A stretch of 9,297 nucleotides of DNA. Source: Planctomycetota bacterium. GTDB taxonomy: Bacteria; Planctomycetota; Phycisphaerae; UBA1845. The stretch's first letter is position 1. Every line of letters begins with the position of its first letter. Made by a program: the position numbers and the translations under genes. Under the pieces are notes generated by a model, which was given only the letters and a program-made list of their open reading frames with translations, was not told the origin of the DNA and made no database searches. Of this stretch, positions 6,322 to 9,297 are shown piece by piece. The stretch is from the NCBI GenBank assembly GCA_022561255.1, contig JADFRO010000096.1:1-9297 (forward strand). The letters run 5' to 3'.

Positions 6322-7416
6322 ATGTCGACGAACCGCGACCATCTTGGCGTGCGCACCGCTGGGTCGAGCAGCGTCTGGCTGTTGATGGCCACCCTATTGC
6401 CTTGCGCAATGGGGCAACAACCGGAACCTCAGCCCGACGCGGAAGCCACGCAAGCCGAACCGGTCGAACCGGCGGAACAGACGGAACAAACGGAACCCGC
6501 CGAAGCGACCGCGACACCCGCGATCGTCATCGAGGTGGTAGGCAGGGTCGACTGGGCGCTCGCCGGCGTCTCACCACTTGTGTCGGACGGGTGGACACCC
6601 GTCGCCCTCGCCGACCAGTTGCACCCAGGCACGCTCCTTCGGACCGGACTCCGCTCGCACGTCAATCTTCAGTTCGGCGAAACGACGACCATCAGCGTTC
6701 GCAGCGCAACCTACGCAAGCATTGACCAATTCCTAAAGAGCGCGACGACCGAAAACGTACGAATCGGATTGGGTTACGGTACGGTACGCGGCGGCTCGAC
6801 GGAGGGCGGCATTCAAAGCGACGTTGTCGTTGACTCAACCGTCGCCACACTGGCAAAGCGCGGCACCGAGGGATGGGAAATGCGCATTGAGCCGGCGACG
6901 GGACGATTCAGAATTTCCCTCGCTAAGCACGGCCTGGTCGACGCCATACAGAAACGCATGGGCGGTCCAACCCAATCGCGGACCGTGCGCCCGGGCGAGT
7001 ACGCCACGCAAGCGAACATCGCCAACATGTGGATCAACCAGGCGATCTTCGATCGCAACGTCAAGTTCTTCCAGGCCACCTCGATGTCCGCGGCTGATGC
7101 GACGTTCGCCCTGAACAACACACGCGGATTCGGTGAAATGGGTCCGGGCGGAGGTACGACCTTGATCGACGTCTCCTCCAGGGGCGGGGCCGACACACTA
7201 GCCAATCGGAACCCGGCGGCCACGTTCGCGACGGTCGCAACCCTGCTTCCGGCGCTGACTCCAACCGCTCCGCTCGGTCGTCCGGAAGGCAATTTCGGCA
7301 CCGGTCCGATCTTTAGAACGCGCCTCCCGGCCGTACAACGCGTTTTTCCGACCCACCGGTTTTTTGCAAAGCCGCGGCGAATAAGCAGCGTTTCCCAGCG
7401 AATACGCAACCGGTAG
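6322..7416 (+). CDS. Exported FecR-domain protein
   Basis: This is a predicted secreted or periplasmic protein of 364 residues. Residues 1-31 form a signal peptide (hydrophobic VWLLMATLLPCAMG); LLPC is a poor lipobox, so signal peptidase I cleavage after AMG is more likely. A low-complexity Glu/Pro/Thr/Gln/Ala linker covers about 32-67. The FecR-like domain runs about 68-230: it starts VVGRVDW, continues with LHPGTLLRTG, VNLQFGETTTISV and VATLAKRGTEGWEMRI, and ends VRPGEYAT. The C-terminal 130 residues are not recognisable, are rich in Gly and Thr around 268-290, and finish with a strongly basic tail. FecR proteins classically sense siderophore signals with a sigma factor and TonB receptor; neither partner is here, and no membrane segment for an anti-sigma anchor is seen, so a structural or ligand-binding role is more likely. 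ATG 6322 was chosen over TTG 6307; neither has a strong SD. Confidence 0.75.
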   Translation: MSTNRDHLGVRTAGSSSVWLLMATLLPCAMGQQPEPQPDAEATQAEPVEPAEQTEQTEPAEATATPAIVIEVVGRVDWALAGVSPLVSDGWTPVALADQLHPGTLLRTGLRSHVNLQFGETTTISVRSATYASIDQFLKSATTENVRIGLGYGTVRGGSTEGGIQSDVVVDSTVATLAKRGTEGWEMRIEPATGRFRISLAKHGLVDAIQKRMGGPTQSRTVRPGEYATQANIANMWINQAIFDRNVKFFQATSMSAADATFALNNTRGFGEMGPGGGTTLIDVSSRGGADTLANRNPAATFATVATLLPALTPTAPLGRPEGNFGTGPIFRTRLPAVQRVFPTHRFFAKPRRISSVSQRIRNR

Positions 7417-7451
7417 GCGAACGAACTCACACAGGATTGGGAGATTCGGAG

Positions 7452-7964
7452 ATGTTGCAGGTTTGCATTCTGGGCGGGCACGACGGCATCATTCGGCCGG
7501 AAAAAAAGCTTTGCCTGACGCTATTGGGCGGAGCCGATTTCAAGCGTGCTACGGTCGCACGGCAGGTTCTCGCGGACCGCCAGCGCAGCAACGAAGGAAA
7601 AGAACGTCCGGTCCAGTTGTTCATCACGATCCTCGGCGGCGTGGACATCAAAGTTCCGACGCTCGCCGAGGAGTTCCTCGATCTGCGCCAACTTCTCGAC
7701 AGTCGCTCGCTGACCATGGACGATTGGGACCGAGCGCTCGCCGACCTCGGCCGATCCGACGTCACCATCGCCTCGTTCACCCTACTGGGCGGATTCAGCG
7801 AGTGCGCACTGCCCTCGGAGGATGAGGAGATCGAGGGCCTTGCAGTGCAGCGACACCTCGGGAACATTTCCGAAAGTGCCGGCGACATCCTCAAGTACGG
7901 AATCGGGCAGCGCGACTCCGAGCGTCGGGCGACGCTTCGCCGGGCTGTTACGATTGAAGCGTAA
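7452..7964 (+). CDS. Small cytoplasmic protein with four LGG turns, possibly LiaF C-terminal-like
   Basis: I do not recognise this 170-residue protein with certainty. It contains four strand-turn units of the form hydrophobic-x-x-[IL]LGG, at LGG 7-9, 25-27, 61-63 and 112-114 (CILGGHDG, LTLLGGADF, ITILGGVDIKVP, FTLLGGFSE). This spacing and the ILGGVDIKVP unit recall the beta-rich C-terminal domain of LiaF and DUF1707-type proteins, where FGG/LGG turns recur; that link is inference. There is no signal peptide or membrane segment. The C-terminal 50 residues are charged and probably helical. ATG 7452 has GGGAG 8 bases upstream; the TTG at 7437 lies directly before that SD and is less likely. It follows the FecR gene by 35 bases and ends at a terminator-like hairpin, so the two are probably co-transcribed. 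Confidence 0.7.
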   Translation: MLQVCILGGHDGIIRPEKKLCLTLLGGADFKRATVARQVLADRQRSNEGKERPVQLFITILGGVDIKVPTLAEEFLDLRQLLDSRSLTMDDWDRALADLGRSDVTIASFTLLGGFSECALPSEDEEIEGLAVQRHLGNISESAGDILKYGIGQRDSERRATLRRAVTIEA

Positions 7965-7969
7965 CGCGT

Positions 7970-7994
7970 CGGCCGTCGGCACACCGAGCCGTTT
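7970..7994 (+). terminator. Intrinsic terminator-like hairpin after the FecR/LGG pair
   Basis: CGGC (7970-7973) pairs with GCCG (7988-7991), and TCGG (7976-7979) with CCGA (7984-7987), giving an 8-pair stem with a 2-base bulge and loop CACA, followed directly by TTTGTT. It lies 5 bases after the TAA of the small gene and in the 39-base gap before the convergent ligA stop. On the opposite strand no T-run follows, so it would serve the plus-strand operon. Confidence 0.5.
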
Positions 7995-8003
7995 GTTCCA
8001 ACT

Positions 8004-9297
8004 TCATCGACCGATCATTCGCAGGAACGTCGCTTCGTCGATCGTCTTGACGCCGAGTTTCTTTGCTCGATCCAGTTTCGACCCAGCCGCTCCGCCGAAT
8101 ACTACAAGGTCCGTCTTCTTGCTGACGCTTCCCGTCGCTTTTCCGCCGAGCCGCTTGACCAACTCCTGTACTTCCTTACGCCCCATGCTCTGAAACGTTC
8201 CAGTGATTACGACGGTTTTGCCGTCCAACGCCCCACCCGTAGCGGGTCCAGAGCCCTTGGGTTGCCTCATGTTCACGCCGGCAACGTTGAGTCTCCGCAC
8301 GAGTTCCGCACCGCTTTGGCTCTCAAAGAAACGAGTGATGCTGCCCGCCAGTTCAGGACCGACGCCGTCTACTCCGCTTAACTCTTCCTCCTTCGCATGT
8401 TTCAGCTTCTTTATCGTGTCGAAGCGCTCTGCCACAAGCTCGGCTGTGCTCGCCCCGACGTGTCGAATGTTCAGCGCCGCCAGAAGGCGCGAGAGCGGCT
8501 GCTTTTTACTCCGCTCGATCCCATCAAGCAGTTTTTCGACGCTCTTTTCACCCATTCGATCGAGTTTCACGAGGGCGTCGCGGCTTGCGGACAGGTCATA
8601 GAAGTCGGCGCAATCCTTGAGAAAACCCTTGTCGACCAGCGTTTCGATCGACACCTGCCCCGCGCCCTCGATGTCCATCTGGCCGCGCCCGGCGAAGTGG
8701 ATCAAACGTTCCTTACGCTGCGCCGGACACGTCGGACTAACGCAACGGATGTAGACGCCACCCTCGTCTTGCTCAACGTCGCCCTTGCAAACCGGACATT
8801 TATCCGGTCGCTTGATCGCTTTGGCACCTTTGGGCCGCTTCGCGACGACAACCTTAACAACCTGCGGAATGATCTCGCCGGCTTTTTCGACGACGACCGT
8901 ATCGCCGATTCGCAGACCCAATCGTTCGACCTGATCGAAGTTGTGAAGCGACGCGTGCCGCACCGTCGTTCCGGACAGTTGCACCGGGTCCATAACCGCC
9001 CGCGGCGTAATGGTTCCCAACTTACCCACCTGATAGTCAACGCTTCGCAGAACGCTGTGCGCCTGCTCGGCTGCGAACTTGTATGCGATGCACCAGCGCG
9101 GATAGCGACTGGTCGCGCCGAGCATCTCACGCTGCTTGAGTACATCCACTTTGATCACCAAGCCATCCGTCTCATACGGCAACCCATGCCGCCGCTCGTC
9201 CCATTCCGCAAGCCGATCGACGACACCGTCGATCGAATCTACGCTCGTGCGATACGGACTTACCGGCAGGCCCCACCCACCGAACAGTTCAAAGAGT
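8004..9297 (-). CDS. ligA: NAD-dependent DNA ligase, C-terminal part; 5' end outside window
   Basis: This enzyme seals nicks in replication and repair using NAD+. The reading frame is open to the right edge and begins in the window with LFELFGGWGLPVSP, so the catalytic KxDG lysine is not included. Domains in order are: the end of the nucleotidyltransferase domain (LPYETDGLVIKVD, GATSRYPRW, AYKF); the OB fold (VGKLGTITPRAVMDPV, GTTVRHASLHN, GDTVVVEKAGEIIP); a four-cysteine zinc finger (CPVC, then CVSPTC); helix-hairpin-helix repeats (LNIRHVGAST, GVDGVGPELAGSI); and a C-terminal BRCT domain from GKTVVITGTF to the end at IGR. Everything expected after the adenylation core is present and intact. 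The TTG at 9182 is not the true start, since conserved ligase sequence continues upstream of it. It converges on the FecR/LGG operon. Identification is very secure. Confidence 0.95.
   Translation of the reverse strand, partial: LFELFGGWGLPVSPYRTSVDSIDGVVDRLAEWDERRHGLPYETDGLVIKVDVLKQREMLGATSRYPRWCIAYKFAAEQAHSVLRSVDYQVGKLGTITPRAVMDPVQLSGTTVRHASLHNFDQVERLGLRIGDTVVVEKAGEIIPQVVKVVVAKRPKGAKAIKRPDKCPVCKGDVEQDEGGVYIRCVSPTCPAQRKERLIHFAGRGQMDIEGAGQVSIETLVDKGFLKDCADFYDLSASRDALVKLDRMGEKSVEKLLDGIERSKKQPLSRLLAALNIRHVGASTAELVAERFDTIKKLKHAKEEELSGVDGVGPELAGSITRFFESQSGAELVRRLNVAGVNMRQPKGSGPATGGALDGKTVVITGTFQSMGRKEVQELVKRLGGKATGSVSKKTDLVVFGGAAGSKLDRAKKLGVKTIDEATFLRMIGR

Noticed and set aside
6379..6411. Possible lipoprotein signal in the FecR-domain protein
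   Set aside because: The residues before the cysteine are LLP, which do not fit a lipobox; ordinary signal peptidase cleavage is more likely.
6813..7481. Antisense open frame of 222 codons across the FecR gene and the start of the next
   Set aside because: It overlaps two better-supported genes and has no recognisable content.

Overview
The window reads as an ordinary chromosomal segment of a moderately GC-rich bacterium. It is gene-dense and codes mostly for core metabolism: seven complete genes, plus one partial gene at each end. I see no insertion sequence, phage gene, CRISPR array, rRNA or tRNA. The mix of a long-form aspartate carbamoyltransferase, a B. subtilis-type PurF with cluster cysteines, an EF-G paralogue, an exported FecR-domain protein without sigma-factor or TonB partners, and few strong Shine-Dalgarno sites would suit Planctomycetota or a related group. 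That placement is inference; no rRNA is present to confirm it.

Layout. The minus strand at 1-263 holds the first 87 codons of an EF-G-like GTPase. After a divergent 314-base intergenic region, six genes follow on the plus strand: pyrB (578-1687), purF (1818-3242), an exported AbgB-like M20 amidohydrolase (3451-4881), purM (5038-6129), an exported FecR-domain protein (6322-7416) and a small unknown protein with four LGG turns (7452-7964). Convergent to these, on the minus strand, is the 3' part of ligA (8004-9297), which runs off the right edge.

The genes do not form one operon. The gaps are 100-210 bases, and sigma70-like promoter sequences can be seen before purF (TTGACG-17-TAAACT), before the FecR gene (GTGACT-17-TATAAT) and, more weakly, before pyrB and purM. 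Only the FecR/LGG pair (35-base gap, good SD on the second gene, terminator-like hairpin after it) looks like a true operon. The purF-to-M20 gap holds a G/C-run palindromic element of about 86 bases. The M20-to-purM gap holds two hairpins.

Functionally, PurF and PurM catalyse the first and fifth steps of IMP synthesis, and PyrB the committed step of UMP synthesis, so the centre of the window is a loose nucleotide-biosynthesis neighbourhood interrupted by a secreted hydrolase. LigA and the EF-G paralogue are housekeeping or translation genes. The least understood part is the FecR/LGG pair. I did not find a convincing new defence, mobile or RNA system; the findings are modest and are scored that way.
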